From an uncultured Stomatobaculum sp. (GTDB lineage Bacteria; Bacillota; Clostridia; Lachnospirales; Lachnospiraceae), in the NCBI RefSeq assembly GCF_937924975.1, contig NZ_CALEYG010000030.1, positions 1-30,616 on the forward strand: a stretch of 30,616 bases of DNA, given 5' to 3'. The translations under genes and the position numbers were made by a program. Shown in pieces: positions 15,584 through 23,871 of this stretch; positions within the stretch are counted from its first letter, which is position 1; each line of letters opens with the position of its first letter. Below the pieces are notes generated by a model. That model worked only from the letters and a program-made list of their open reading frames with translations. It was not told the origin of the DNA and made no database searches.

Positions 15584-15976
15584 ATGAAAGCTGCTGAGGT
15601 TCAGGGGACGGAAGAGCGTCGACGGGCAGTGGGAAGACTCACTGCCCGTATTGTTTTGTTGGGACTAGCCTACGCGCTGTTCATACAGTGTACGGGTCTT
15701 GGGATTCCCTGCGTGTTTCGGCTGGTGACCGGTTACCGCTGTCCCGGCTGCGGCATGACGCACGCCGCGATGGCGCTGATTCACGGTCAGCCGAAAACCG
15801 CTTTTCGGGAGAATCCGCTGAGCCTCACGGTCGTGCCGCTTTTGCTGTTCTACGGCACATATCGCGCCGAGGTCTATATCCGGACTGCGCGCACGGACTT
15901 CAAGAAATGGGAGATTCTGTTTCTTGGCGTCCTCTGGGCTGTCGTTCTGTTATTCTGGCTGCTCAGGAACCTGTAG
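15584..15976 (+). CDS. DUF2752 family membrane protein
   Basis: A 130-aa membrane protein with the DUF2752 signature: a helix, then YRCPGCGMTHAAMALIHG, then a second and a third hydrophobic helix, ending in a basic tail. The CPGCGMT motif has two Cys that could bind metal or form a disulphide. The function of the family is unknown. The ATG at 15584 has GGAGG 5 nt upstream. A longer frame from a TTG at 15491 has no ribosome site and would lie upstream of the likely promoter. The gene sits 34 nt before the zinc-ribbon membrane protein. DUF2752 genes are often found near such small zinc-ribbon/TM envelope genes, which suggests but does not prove a joint role. Confidence 0.82.
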   Translation: MKAAEVQGTEERRRAVGRLTARIVLLGLAYALFIQCTGLGIPCVFRLVTGYRCPGCGMTHAAMALIHGQPKTAFRENPLSLTVVPLLLFYGTYRAEVYIRTARTDFKKWEILFLGVLWAVVLLFWLLRNL

Positions 15977-16010
15977 ACATCGCTTTGAATGAGGAAAGGG
16001 GAGGGAAACG

Positions 16011-17747
16011 ATGTATTGTCCGAATTGCGGCACAAAAATCATACCCGGAGCAAAGTTCTGCCCGAACTGCGGGGAGAAGCTGGAGTTTGCGCCGGAAAAC
16101 ACTGCGGGTGAGAGCGCGGACGTAAACGGTGAGGCAGCGCAGCAGACGGAGAACACCGCGGGTGAGAGCACGGACGTAAACGGTGAGGCAGCGCGGCAGA
16201 CGGAGAACACCGCGGGGGAGAGCGCGGACGTAAACGGTGAGGCAGCGCAGCAGTCGGAAAACACCGCGGATGAGAGCACCGCTGCGAGCGGTGAAGCGGC
16301 GCATGAAAAGAGCCGGTTTGAGCGTGATGCCGAAGAAGCTGCGGCGCGCGCCCGGGAAGCTGCGGAAAAGGTTGCCGAGGAGGCGCGCAGCGCAAGTGAA
16401 GATACTGCGAAATACGCCAAAGAGAAAGCGGAACAGGCCGGTCAGGAGGCAAAACGGGCGGCGGACAGCACCGCACGGGCCGCGCGTGAAACCGCCGAGG
16501 AAGCGGCGAGACAGGGCGAGGCGCTAAAGCAGCTGTGGACACCGGACAATATGGAGCGTCTGGCGGCATTGGCACCGATCGCAGCCTTTGCCGCTGTGAC
16601 AATCGGCTACGTACTTTACTTTTTGCGCGGAATTGCCTATTTGGTTTTTGCAAATATTTTACCGCTCTACGGCGTTGCATACGGTCTGTCCAGTATGCTC
16701 GGAATTGTCTTCAATGTAAGCAAACTGCTCTTTTGCTTGCTCTCCCTCGCAGGCGTCGTTGCGTGCGTGCAGCTTTACGGCAGGAAGGAGAAGCAGACAA
16801 CCGGCATGGCTGTGTGCCTCGGTGCCAACGTGCTTGCGCTGATTATCCTACTTTTTCGCTTGGTCGGCAGGGGAAACTTCTTCTTTACCCTTCTCAGTAT
16901 TGCGGTGGCTTTCTTTGCCCTTGACGCTCTGTCTCGCGTATTCCTTCGCGGCACCGGTATTGAATCGGAGATTCAGCCGAAAGAAGATTTTGAGGCCTTC
17001 AAGAGTTTTGCCGAGAATCCGAAGGAAAAGACGGAACAGTTTGCGGCGGAGATGAAGAGCGAAGCTACAACAGCAACGGCTGTTAGCAAGGAGATATTGG
17101 ATCCGAGCAAGTCCGTGTTTGACGGCAGCGGTATGGAGTATTTCATCATCAGCTTAGTCGGCGCTTTGCTTACTTTGATCACACTCGGATTGGCAAGCCC
17201 TTGGGTCATCTGCTATACCATCGGCTGGGAGCGTAAGCACAGTGTTTACAACGGCAGGCGGCTGGTTTTTAACGGAACCGGTATTCAGCTATTTGGAAAG
17301 TGGATCGTTTGGGCTCTGCTGACCGTTGTGACCTGCGGTCTCTTCAGCTTCGTTATGGGGCTCAAGATGGAGCAGTGGATTATGAGCCACACCGCATTTG
17401 CCGATGAAGTGAGCGATCCGAATCGTTCGGATGTGTTCCCGGATTCCGGTTTTGACGGCAACATGTTTGAGTGGATCGGTTATAACCTGGTTATGGCGCT
17501 CGCGACTACCTTGACCTGCGGCATTGCACTTCCGTGGGTGGTCTGCAGCTTCAACAAGTGGTATGCGCCGAACGCACGCATCTCGGGTCGCCGACTCCGC
17601 TTTGACGGCACCGGCGGGGAGCTCTTCGGTCAGTATATCGTGGTGCTTCTTCTGAGCATTGTGACCTGCGGTCTCTACGCACCCTGGGGCTTTGTGAAAC
17701 TGCGCCGCTGGTACGTATCCCATGTCAGAATTGCGGATGCAGTCTGA
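16011..17747 (+). CDS. Zinc-ribbon membrane protein with tandem repeats and two DUF898-like modules
   Basis: A 578-aa mosaic. Residues 1-24 form a zinc ribbon (C3, C6, C17, C20). Residues 29-100 are four 18-residue repeats (ENTAGESADVNGEAAQQT type). Residues about 101-178 are Ala/Glu/Lys/Arg-rich and probably a long amphipathic helix or coiled coil. Several membrane helices follow at about 183-305. After a soluble linker, two homologous modules (about 373-480 and 484-578) each have paired membrane helices, a GLxxPW- or CGLxxPW-like turn and an NGRRLVFNGTG / SGRRLRFDGTG motif, as in DUF898 (YjgN-like) proteins. The function is unknown. A membrane-associated regulatory or scaffolding role is only a guess. 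ATG follows a GGGGAGGG site. Followed by a terminator. Confidence 0.82.
   Translation: MYCPNCGTKIIPGAKFCPNCGEKLEFAPENTAGESADVNGEAAQQTENTAGESTDVNGEAARQTENTAGESADVNGEAAQQSENTADESTAASGEAAHEKSRFERDAEEAAARAREAAEKVAEEARSASEDTAKYAKEKAEQAGQEAKRAADSTARAARETAEEAARQGEALKQLWTPDNMERLAALAPIAAFAAVTIGYVLYFLRGIAYLVFANILPLYGVAYGLSSMLGIVFNVSKLLFCLLSLAGVVACVQLYGRKEKQTTGMAVCLGANVLALIILLFRLVGRGNFFFTLLSIAVAFFALDALSRVFLRGTGIESEIQPKEDFEAFKSFAENPKEKTEQFAAEMKSEATTATAVSKEILDPSKSVFDGSGMEYFIISLVGALLTLITLGLASPWVICYTIGWERKHSVYNGRRLVFNGTGIQLFGKWIVWALLTVVTCGLFSFVMGLKMEQWIMSHTAFADEVSDPNRSDVFPDSGFDGNMFEWIGYNLVMALATTLTCGIALPWVVCSFNKWYAPNARISGRRLRFDGTGGELFGQYIVVLLLSIVTCGLYAPWGFVKLRRWYVSHVRIADAV
16095..16310 (+). repeat. Four in-frame 54-bp tandem repeats
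   Basis: Units lie at 16095-16148, 16149-16202, 16203-16256 and 16257-16310. The first three differ from one another at only a few bases. The fourth is degenerate in its second half. Each encodes 18 residues of a charged, disordered linker. The near-identity of units 1-3 implies recent expansion, so copy number may vary between strains. Confidence 0.93.
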
Positions 17748-17773
17748 GGGTCAAATATAAGTTGTTAGAAGGC

Positions 17774-17806
17774 AAGGGCGCGGTGAAAACCGCGCTCTTC
17801 TGTTCG
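17774..17806 (+). terminator. Probable terminator after the zinc-ribbon gene
   Basis: AAGGGCGCGGT pairs with ACCGCGCTCTT (11 positions, one G-T pair) around a GAAA tetraloop. The T tail is poor (CTTCTGTT), so efficiency may be low. Confidence 0.6.
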
Positions 17807-18028
17807 GAATACAATCTTTTTCAGGCAGTCGTTCGGCAACATGTTCAAAAGAGGAAAGCAAGCGAATTACAAATTGGATAAAAACGAGTAAGAATTCCGG
17901 ATCTCTTCGGGGACGGGCGCGGGAAAACACAAGACTCTTGTGCAGAGTTACCAGTAGGCACAAGTTGTTGTAACGAAATTGTAACTTCTCGTAACAGGAA
18001 CAACTCTTTTTTTTCACGCGGACTATGT
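17807..18028. other. Intergenic region before the VanW-family gene
   Basis: No gene, tRNA or strong hairpin is evident. It is AT-richer than its flanks and carries scattered GTAAC-like words (TTGTAACG, TTGTAACTT, CGTAACAG at about 17967-17998) just upstream of the promoter, which could be regulator half-sites. An uninterrupted T run lies at 18007-18014. Confidence 0.4.
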
Positions 18029-18034
18029 TATAAT
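18026..18034 (+). promoter_or_regulatory. Extended -10 promoter of the VanW-family gene
   Basis: TGTTATAAT gives a perfect TATAAT at 18029-18034 with the TG extension. The -35 position is T-rich without a consensus match. Predicted transcription start near 18041, which leaves almost no leader for starts at 18049/18052 and supports the ATG at 18133. Confidence 0.7.
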
Positions 18035-18132
18035 TCTCTTAATATTGCGTGATGTCGGACACGACACGGCGCGTGTACCTGAAAATCGAATTTGTGAAGA
18101 ATGAATTTCTGAAAGATAGAGAAGAGCGGACG

Positions 18133-19956
18133 ATGAGTGTGAGAGGCGATAAGGGGAGTCACTATTATAGACAGCGGCAGCGGAGACTGCGGGATCGGCA
18201 GCGGAGAGTCATAATCGGAGCGGCAGGAGCGGTTCTTGTCGTTTCTCTTTCGATTTTTGGCATTTCCCGCATCGTGCAGGCGGGCAAACGGGATAAGGGC
18301 AGTACGGCGGTTGCGAGTACGGAGAGCAATGAGAAACTGAAGGGCAGCTGCAAAATTAACGATGTCGATATTTCCGGCATGACAAAGGAAGCTGCGAGAA
18401 AGGCTGTGCTCGAAAAGTACAAGTGGAATTTACGGGTTTCCGAGAACGCTGCGGCAGAGGCCGAAACCGAGAGCAGTGCGGCGGACGGCAGCACTGCCGA
18501 TAACACAACGGCAGCGGAGAAGGAGACAAGTTCGGCCGCAAAGACATCGACCGCCAAGGACAGCGCGGACGATGCGGACTATGTGGTCGCGGACCTTCTC
18601 AAGGGGAAGCTCGAGAAGGTGCTCACGGAGATTTATGACGAGGGCGATAAGAAGGAAGACCACAACTATGTGCTGGACGCCGAGAGCATGGATGCCGAAA
18701 TTGCTTCCGAGGTGCAGAACATCGCGAAGAAGTGGAACCGGAGCGCCAAGAGTGCGGAAATCAAGAGTTTTGACAAGACAACCAATACGTTTTCGTACAG
18801 CGATTCCACTGACGGACGCAAGGTGGATGAAACTGCTATGGCGGATGCCATCAAGGCGGCAATGAACAATCAGAATTACGAAGCCGTGCTTCCGCTCAAG
18901 GCAGAGACAACGGAACCGGAACTGACGACCGCGGACGCAAAGGACAAATACAAGGTCATTGCGACCTTTACGACGACCGCGACCGACAATGCGGATCGAA
19001 ACAACAATTTAAAGCTCGCCTGCGAGGCGCTGGATGGCAAGATTTTGAAAGTCGGCGACGAGTTTTCGTTTAACCAGACGACGGGCAACCGCACGCTGGA
19101 GCGCGGCTATAAGCCGGCCGGTGCTTATCAGATGGGCAAGGTTGTGCTGGAGCCGGGCGGCGGTGTCTGCCAGGTTTCGACCACGTTGTACAACACGGTT
19201 GTGAAGGCCGGCATTATGCCGACCGAGCGCCACGCGCACACCTTTGCGCCGACCTATGTGACGCCGGGGGAGGACGCGGCGGTCAGCTACGACGGTTACG
19301 CAGGTCCGGACATGAAGTTTGTCAATACGACCAAGCACGCGATGGCCATTCGCGCAAAGTTTGACCCGAAGGCAAAGACTGTGACGGTCTCGCTGGTCGG
19401 CATTCCGATTCTGGACGACGGCGTCACGATTTCTATGGTCTCGAAGAAACTCGAGGACATAGACAACGGCGGTGTGGAATATGTCGAGGACACGACTATG
19501 AAGCCGGGCGTCGAGAAGAAAATCGCGGACGGCACCATCGGCAGCCGCTGGGTCACGAACATTGTGACCAAGAAAAACGGTGAGGTGACTTCGGACGAAT
19601 TCTTCCACAATTCGAGTTACAAGGGACACTCGAAGAAGATTGCCCGCAACACAAGCGGCAAGGTCACGGCGACGCAGGCGGCAAATGCGATGACCATCAC
19701 CGAGAACACCGAGACAGCGGCAGGGCAGGCAACCGCATCGCCGACCGAGGCGGTGAATCCGGGTAAGGCAGCTGAGAGCGCGGCGAGCAAAGTTGAGCCG
19801 AAGAACAGTGAGACGAAGGCTATTGAGACCTCCAAGAGCGCGGAGACGAAGGCACCGGCGGCCGAGACCACGAAGGGTCCGGGCGCGAACATCTCGGAGG
19901 GGCCGACCATGGCTCCTTCCGCGGAGGAGACTGTGCAGGCGGCACCGCAGAATTAA
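18133..19956 (+). CDS. VanW-family cell-envelope protein
   Basis: A 607-aa protein with a short basic cytoplasmic N-terminus, one membrane helix at about residues 29-48, and a large extracytoplasmic part. Residues 75-260 resemble the peptidoglycan-binding-like region that often precedes VanW, interrupted by an Ala/Ser/Thr/Glu-rich insert. The VanW domain covers about 275-420, with KVGDEFSFNQTTGNRTLERGYKPAG and GGGVCQVSTTLYNTVVKAG as signatures. A beta-rich, G5-like segment and a 100-residue low-complexity tail follow. VanW was first named from a vanB-type vancomycin resistance cluster, but it is common in Clostridia as a probable wall-associated protein and does not itself indicate resistance. 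Start choice: ATG 18133 has a moderate AGAAGAG site. Upstream GTG/ATG at 18049/18052 have none. Confidence 0.85.
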   Translation: MSVRGDKGSHYYRQRQRRLRDRQRRVIIGAAGAVLVVSLSIFGISRIVQAGKRDKGSTAVASTESNEKLKGSCKINDVDISGMTKEAARKAVLEKYKWNLRVSENAAAEAETESSAADGSTADNTTAAEKETSSAAKTSTAKDSADDADYVVADLLKGKLEKVLTEIYDEGDKKEDHNYVLDAESMDAEIASEVQNIAKKWNRSAKSAEIKSFDKTTNTFSYSDSTDGRKVDETAMADAIKAAMNNQNYEAVLPLKAETTEPELTTADAKDKYKVIATFTTTATDNADRNNNLKLACEALDGKILKVGDEFSFNQTTGNRTLERGYKPAGAYQMGKVVLEPGGGVCQVSTTLYNTVVKAGIMPTERHAHTFAPTYVTPGEDAAVSYDGYAGPDMKFVNTTKHAMAIRAKFDPKAKTVTVSLVGIPILDDGVTISMVSKKLEDIDNGGVEYVEDTTMKPGVEKKIADGTIGSRWVTNIVTKKNGEVTSDEFFHNSSYKGHSKKIARNTSGKVTATQAANAMTITENTETAAGQATASPTEAVNPGKAAESAASKVEPKNSETKAIETSKSAETKAPAAETTKGPGANISEGPTMAPSAEETVQAAPQN

Positions 19957-19983
19957 AAAATGTGTACCCCATAAGATACATGA

Positions 19984-20029
19984 AACAGGCAGTTGCGCAT
20001 TGTATTTTGGCGCAGCTGCCTGTTATAAT
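19984..20029 (+). promoter_or_regulatory. PFOR promoter overlapped by a 15-bp inverted repeat
   Basis: AACAGGCAGTTGCGC (19984-19998) pairs with GCGCAGCTGCCTGTT (20010-20024) with one G-T wobble and an 11-nt loop. The loop holds a -35-like TTGTAT (20000-20005). The right arm ends in an extended -10 TGTTATAAT (20021-20029). The repeat may be the terminator of the VanW gene read into a promoter, or an operator covering the promoter of the oxidoreductase gene. Confidence 0.65.
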
Positions 20030-20050
20030 ATTATCAGACGCTATAAAAAT

Positions 20051-20070
20051 TCAGAAACGAGTGTTTCTGA
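20051..20070 (+). other. 5'-leader hairpin of the PFOR mRNA
   Basis: TCAGAAAC (20051-20058) and GTTTCTGA (20063-20070) form a perfect 8-bp stem with loop GAGT. It is in the untranslated leader, starting about 15 nt after the predicted transcription start and 14 nt before the GGGAGG ribosome site. There is no T tract. Such 5' hairpins often stabilise abundant mRNAs. Confidence 0.6.
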
Positions 20071-20097
20071 GTTCCAATTTCACTTGGGAGGTATCAC

Positions 20098-23000
20098 ATG
20101 GCAAGAAAATGGAAAACCATGGATGGTAACCAGGCGGCGGCGCATGCGTCTTATGCGTTCACCGACGTCGCGGCTATCTATCCGATCACGCCTTCTTCTC
20201 CGATGGCTGAGCACACGGATGAGTGGGCAACGCAGGGTCTGAAGAACATCTTCGGTCACACGGTTCAGATCACGGAGATGCAGTCTGAGGCAGGTGCGGC
20301 AGGTGCCGTGCACGGTTCCCTCGTCGCAGGCGCTCTGACCACGACCTACACCGCATCGCAGGGTCTGCTTCTTATGATCCCGAACCTCTACAAGATTGCA
20401 GGTGAGATGCTCCCGGGCGTGTTCAATGTTTCCGCGCGTGCCATTGCAACCCATGCACTCAGCATTTTCGGCGATCACTCGGATGTTTACGCATGTCGTC
20501 AGACCGGCTGTGCAATGCTCTGTGAGTCTTCCGTGCAGGAAGTCATGGACCTGACGCCGGTTGCACATCTCGCAGCGATTAAGGGCAGAATTCCGTTCAT
20601 CAACTTCTTCGACGGTTTCCGCACTTCTCACGAGATTCAGAAGATTCAGATCTGGGATTATGAGGATCTGAAGGACATGGCGGACTTTGATGCAATCCAG
20701 GCATTCCGCGATAAGGCTCTGAACCCGAACCACGCGGAGGAGAAGGGCCAGGCACAGAACCCGGACGTCTTCTTCCAGATCAACGAGTCGAGAAACCAGT
20801 TCTATGACAAGCTGCCGGAGATCGTGCAGGACTACATGGACAAGGTCAACGCAAAGCTCGGCACGGACTATAAGCTCTTCAACTACTATGGCGCAGAGGA
20901 TGCGGAAGTTGTCATCATCGCGATGGGTTCCGTCAACGACACGATTGAGGAGACCATCGACTACCTGACCAAGCAGGGCAAGAAGGTCGGTCTCGTGAAG
21001 GTTCGCCTGTACCGTCCGTTCAGCGCAAAGGCACTGGTCGAGGCTCTTCCGAAGTCTGTGAAGCGCATCGAAGTGCTTGACAGAACCAAGGAGGCAGGTT
21101 CCATCGGTGAGCCGCTCTACCTCGATGTGGTCGCTGCACTCCGCGACACCGAGTTTGCAAATGTTCCGGTCTTCACGGGCCGCTACGGTCTCGGTTCCAA
21201 GGACACGACGCCGAAGGACATTGTCGCTGTCTTCGAGAACACGGAGAAGAAGCGCTTCACGGTCGGTATCGTGGACGATGTGACCCACCTGTCTCTTGAG
21301 ACCGGTGCAAACCTTGTCACGACGCCGGAAGGCACGACGAACTGCAAGTTCTGGGGTCTCGGCGCAGACGGTACCGTCGGTGCAAACAAGAACTCCATCA
21401 AGATTATCGGTGACAACACCGACATGTATGCACAGGCATACTTCGATTATGACTCGAAGAAGTCCGGCGGTGTCACGATGTCTCACCTCCGCTTCGGTCA
21501 CAAGCCGATCAAGTCCACCTACCTGATTCACCAGGCAGACTTCGTGGCTTGCCACAACCCGGCTTACATCCGCAAGTACAACATGGTTCAGGAACTTGTG
21601 GACGGCGGTACCTTCCTGCTGAACTGCGCTTGGAGCGATGCCGAGCTTGAGGAGCATCTGCCGGGCCAGGTCAAGAAGTACATCTACGATCACAAGATTA
21701 ACCTCTACACGATTGACGGTGTGAAGATCGGTATCGAGACCGGCATGGGCCCGACCCGTATCAACACGATTCTTCAGTCCGCATTCTTCAAGCTGACCGG
21801 CATCATCCCGGAGGAGAAGGCAATTACCCTGATGAAGGATGCTGCGCAGAAGACCTACGGCCGCAAGGGTGAGGATGTCGTCAAGAAGAACTGGAATGCG
21901 ATCGATGCCGGCGCTTCGGGCGCTCACAAGGTTGAGGTTCCGGAGAGCTGGAAGGATGCGAAGGACGAGGGTCTCGACTTCACGCACGCAGCTCACGGTC
22001 CGGAGGCAGTCAAGAAGTTCGTCAACACGATTCAGTCTGCGGTCAATGCGCAGGAGGGCAATAACCTTCCGGTTTCCGCATTCATGGATTACATGGACGG
22101 CACCACGCCGAACGGCACGGCTGCTTACGAGAAGCGCGGTATCGCGGTTGATGTTCCGGTCTGGAATCCGGACACCTGCGTCCAGTGCACACAGTGTTCC
22201 TATGTCTGCCCGCACGCTGCAATTCGTCCGGTTGCTATGACCGAGGAAGAGGCGAAGAACGCACCGGAAGGCATGAAGATGACCGACCTCAAGATGATGC
22301 CGGGTTACAAGTTCGCCATCAATGTCTCCGTTCTCGACTGCACGGGCTGCGGAAGCTGCGCAAATGTCTGCCCGGGCAATGTGAAGAACCAGACGCTCGT
22401 CATGCAGCCGCTCGCGGACAATGCTGACAAGCAGAAGTTCTTTGACTATGCTGTCACGCTGCCGGAGAAGCAGGAAGTCATCGACAAGTTCAAGATGAGC
22501 ACCGTCAAGGGCTCTCAGTTTAAGAAGCCGCTCCTTGAGTTCTCGGGTGCTTGCGCAGGCTGCGGTGAGACACCGTACGCAAAGCTTGTCACCCAGCTCT
22601 TCGGCGACAGAATGTACATCTCGAACGCAACCGGCTGCTCCTCGATTTGGGGCAACAGCTCGCCGTCCACGCCGTACACGACGAACGAGAAGGGCCAGGG
22701 TCCGGCTTGGGACAACTCCCTCTTCGAGGACAACGCTGAGTTCGGTTACGGTATGTTGCTTGCAAACCGTGCAATCCGCGACGGTCTGAAGAGCAAGGTT
22801 GAGGAGCTCAATGAGACCGCTTCGAACGACGAGACCAAGAAAGCTTGCCAGGCTTGGCTTGACACCTACTCTGTCGGCGCAACGAACGGCGCAGCAACGG
22901 ATGCACTGGTCGAGGCACTCGAGAAGGACGGCAGCGAGCTCGCAAAGGAAATCCTCAAGCAGAAGGATTACCTGAACAAGAAGAGCCAGTGGATCTTCGG

Positions 23001-23640
23001 TGGCGACGGTTGGGCTTACGATATCGGCTTCGGCGGTGTGGACCACGTCCTTGCATCCGGCAAGGATATCAACATCCTCGTCTTCGATACCGAGGTGTAT
23101 TCGAACACCGGCGGTCAGTCCTCCAAGTCCACGAAGACCGGTGCAATCGCACAGTTCGCGGCAGGCGGTAAGGAGACCAAGAAGAAGGATCTCGCAGGCA
23201 TTGCGATGACCTACGGCTATGTCTATGTCGCACAGATCAGCATGGGCGCGGATATGAACCAGGCGCTCAAGGCTCTCGCAGAGGCAGAGGCTTATCCGGG
23301 TCCGTCCCTGATTCTCGCTTACTCGCCGTGCATCAACCACGGTATCAAGAAGGGCATGAACAAGGCTATGACCGAGGAGAAGCTCGCGGTTGAGTCCGGT
23401 TACTGGAACAACTTCCGCTTCAACCCGGCTGCCGAGAAGAAGTTCACGCTGGATTCCAAGGCACCGAAGGAAGGTGAGTACAGAGACTTCCTGATGGGCG
23501 AGGTGCGTTACAACTCCCTCATGCTGAAGAACCCGGAGAGAGCGGAGCAGCTCTTCACGAAGAACGAGCAGGATGCAATGGCTCGCTACGAGTACCTGAA
23601 GAAGCTGGTCGCACTTTACGACGACAGCAAGACTGAATAA
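20098..23640 (+). CDS. nifJ: Pyruvate:ferredoxin (flavodoxin) oxidoreductase
   Basis: This central enzyme of anaerobic energy metabolism converts pyruvate and CoA to acetyl-CoA, CO2 and reduced ferredoxin. The 1180-aa single-chain form has all domains: the N-terminal pyrimidine-binding domain with YPITPSSPMAEH near residue 26; the transketolase-C-like and gamma domains; a two-cluster ferredoxin domain with CVQCTQCSYVCP (Cys 694, 697, 700, 704) and CTGCGSCANVCP (748, 751, 754, 758); and the ThDP domain with ACAGCGE (819, 822) and GDGWAYDIGFGG from 969, which also provides the third cluster ligands. Codon use is highly biased, with almost uniform C- and G-ending preferred codons, suggesting very high expression. 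It stands alone between its own promoter and a strong terminator. Also called por. Confidence 0.97.
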   Translation: MARKWKTMDGNQAAAHASYAFTDVAAIYPITPSSPMAEHTDEWATQGLKNIFGHTVQITEMQSEAGAAGAVHGSLVAGALTTTYTASQGLLLMIPNLYKIAGEMLPGVFNVSARAIATHALSIFGDHSDVYACRQTGCAMLCESSVQEVMDLTPVAHLAAIKGRIPFINFFDGFRTSHEIQKIQIWDYEDLKDMADFDAIQAFRDKALNPNHAEEKGQAQNPDVFFQINESRNQFYDKLPEIVQDYMDKVNAKLGTDYKLFNYYGAEDAEVVIIAMGSVNDTIEETIDYLTKQGKKVGLVKVRLYRPFSAKALVEALPKSVKRIEVLDRTKEAGSIGEPLYLDVVAALRDTEFANVPVFTGRYGLGSKDTTPKDIVAVFENTEKKRFTVGIVDDVTHLSLETGANLVTTPEGTTNCKFWGLGADGTVGANKNSIKIIGDNTDMYAQAYFDYDSKKSGGVTMSHLRFGHKPIKSTYLIHQADFVACHNPAYIRKYNMVQELVDGGTFLLNCAWSDAELEEHLPGQVKKYIYDHKINLYTIDGVKIGIETGMGPTRINTILQSAFFKLTGIIPEEKAITLMKDAAQKTYGRKGEDVVKKNWNAIDAGASGAHKVEVPESWKDAKDEGLDFTHAAHGPEAVKKFVNTIQSAVNAQEGNNLPVSAFMDYMDGTTPNGTAAYEKRGIAVDVPVWNPDTCVQCTQCSYVCPHAAIRPVAMTEEEAKNAPEGMKMTDLKMMPGYKFAINVSVLDCTGCGSCANVCPGNVKNQTLVMQPLADNADKQKFFDYAVTLPEKQEVIDKFKMSTVKGSQFKKPLLEFSGACAGCGETPYAKLVTQLFGDRMYISNATGCSSIWGNSSPSTPYTTNEKGQGPAWDNSLFEDNAEFGYGMLLANRAIRDGLKSKVEELNETASNDETKKACQAWLDTYSVGATNGAATDALVEALEKDGSELAKEILKQKDYLNKKSQWIFGGDGWAYDIGFGGVDHVLASGKDINILVFDTEVYSNTGGQSSKSTKTGAIAQFAAGGKETKKKDLAGIAMTYGYVYVAQISMGADMNQALKALAEAEAYPGPSLILAYSPCINHGIKKGMNKAMTEEKLAVESGYWNNFRFNPAAEKKFTLDSKAPKEGEYRDFLMGEVRYNSLMLKNPERAEQLFTKNEQDAMARYEYLKKLVALYDDSKTE

Positions 23641-23673
23641 TAGAAGACAGCAAACGCTGTATGCGACCCTACG

Positions 23674-23706
23674 AAAGAGGCGGACGAAAGTCCGCCTCTT
23701 TTTTTC
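23674..23706 (+). terminator. Terminator of PFOR
   Basis: A perfect 12-bp stem AAAGAGGCGGAC/GTCCGCCTCTTT with GAAA tetraloop is followed by a T tract. It is 33 nt after the stop and among the strongest terminators in the window. Confidence 0.95.
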
Positions 23707-23722
23707 TGTTGCGGAGGGGTCT

Positions 23723-23797
23723 ATGGCGAAAAAGACCCTAGGTCAGAGGATAGGGCCTGACATGGCAGGCAAGCAGGATGCAAAACATTTGTTCTGA
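23723..23797 (+). CDS. Possible 24-aa ORF between PFOR and the polymerase gene
   Basis: An ATG at 23723 is preceded by GGAGGGG at 23713-23719 and opens a frame of 24 codons (MAKKTLGQRIGPDMAGKQDAKHLF) before TGA. The peptide is short and basic. There is no promoter in the preceding stretch and the PFOR terminator lies just upstream, so expression would need readthrough. Its 3' end overlaps the possible LexA box. It could be chance. No family is recognised. Confidence 0.2.
   Translation: MAKKTLGQRIGPDMAGKQDAKHLF
23782..23795 (+). promoter_or_regulatory. Possible LexA (SOS) box
   Basis: AAAACATTTGTTCT resembles the Gram-positive LexA operator CGAAC-N4-GTTCG, keeping the AAC-N4-GTTC core but with three mismatches in the outer positions. 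It lies about 31 nt upstream of the -10 of a Y-family polymerase gene, a class often under SOS control. Confidence 0.4.
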
Positions 23798-23826
23798 ATT
23801 TGCGTGCGCGGCGACACAGTTTCGCG

Positions 23827-23832
23827 TATAAT
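23827..23832 (+). promoter_or_regulatory. -10 element of the polymerase-YolD operon
   Basis: A perfect TATAAT. The -35 region is poor (TTTGCG/TTGCGT about 21 nt upstream), which would fit a repressed, inducible promoter. The transcript would begin near 23839, downstream of the only canonical in-frame start of the polymerase gene. Confidence 0.6.
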
Positions 23833-23871
23833 AAAGATAAAAGGTTTCGTAGCGGAGAGGAGGGAAGTGTC

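Noticed and set aside
16095..16310. CRISPR-like array
   Set aside because: The repeats are contiguous, in frame, 54 bp and without spacers. They are protein-coding tandem repeats.
18133..19956. Reading the VanW gene as evidence of vancomycin resistance
   Set aside because: VanW-domain proteins are widespread in Clostridia. No vanA/B ligase, vanH, vanX or VanRS genes are in the window.
20080..23340. A 1086-codon open frame antisense to PFOR
   Set aside because: It is a by-product of the extreme codon bias of the PFOR gene. The translation is low-complexity with no recognisable domain, and the PFOR frame carries every family motif.
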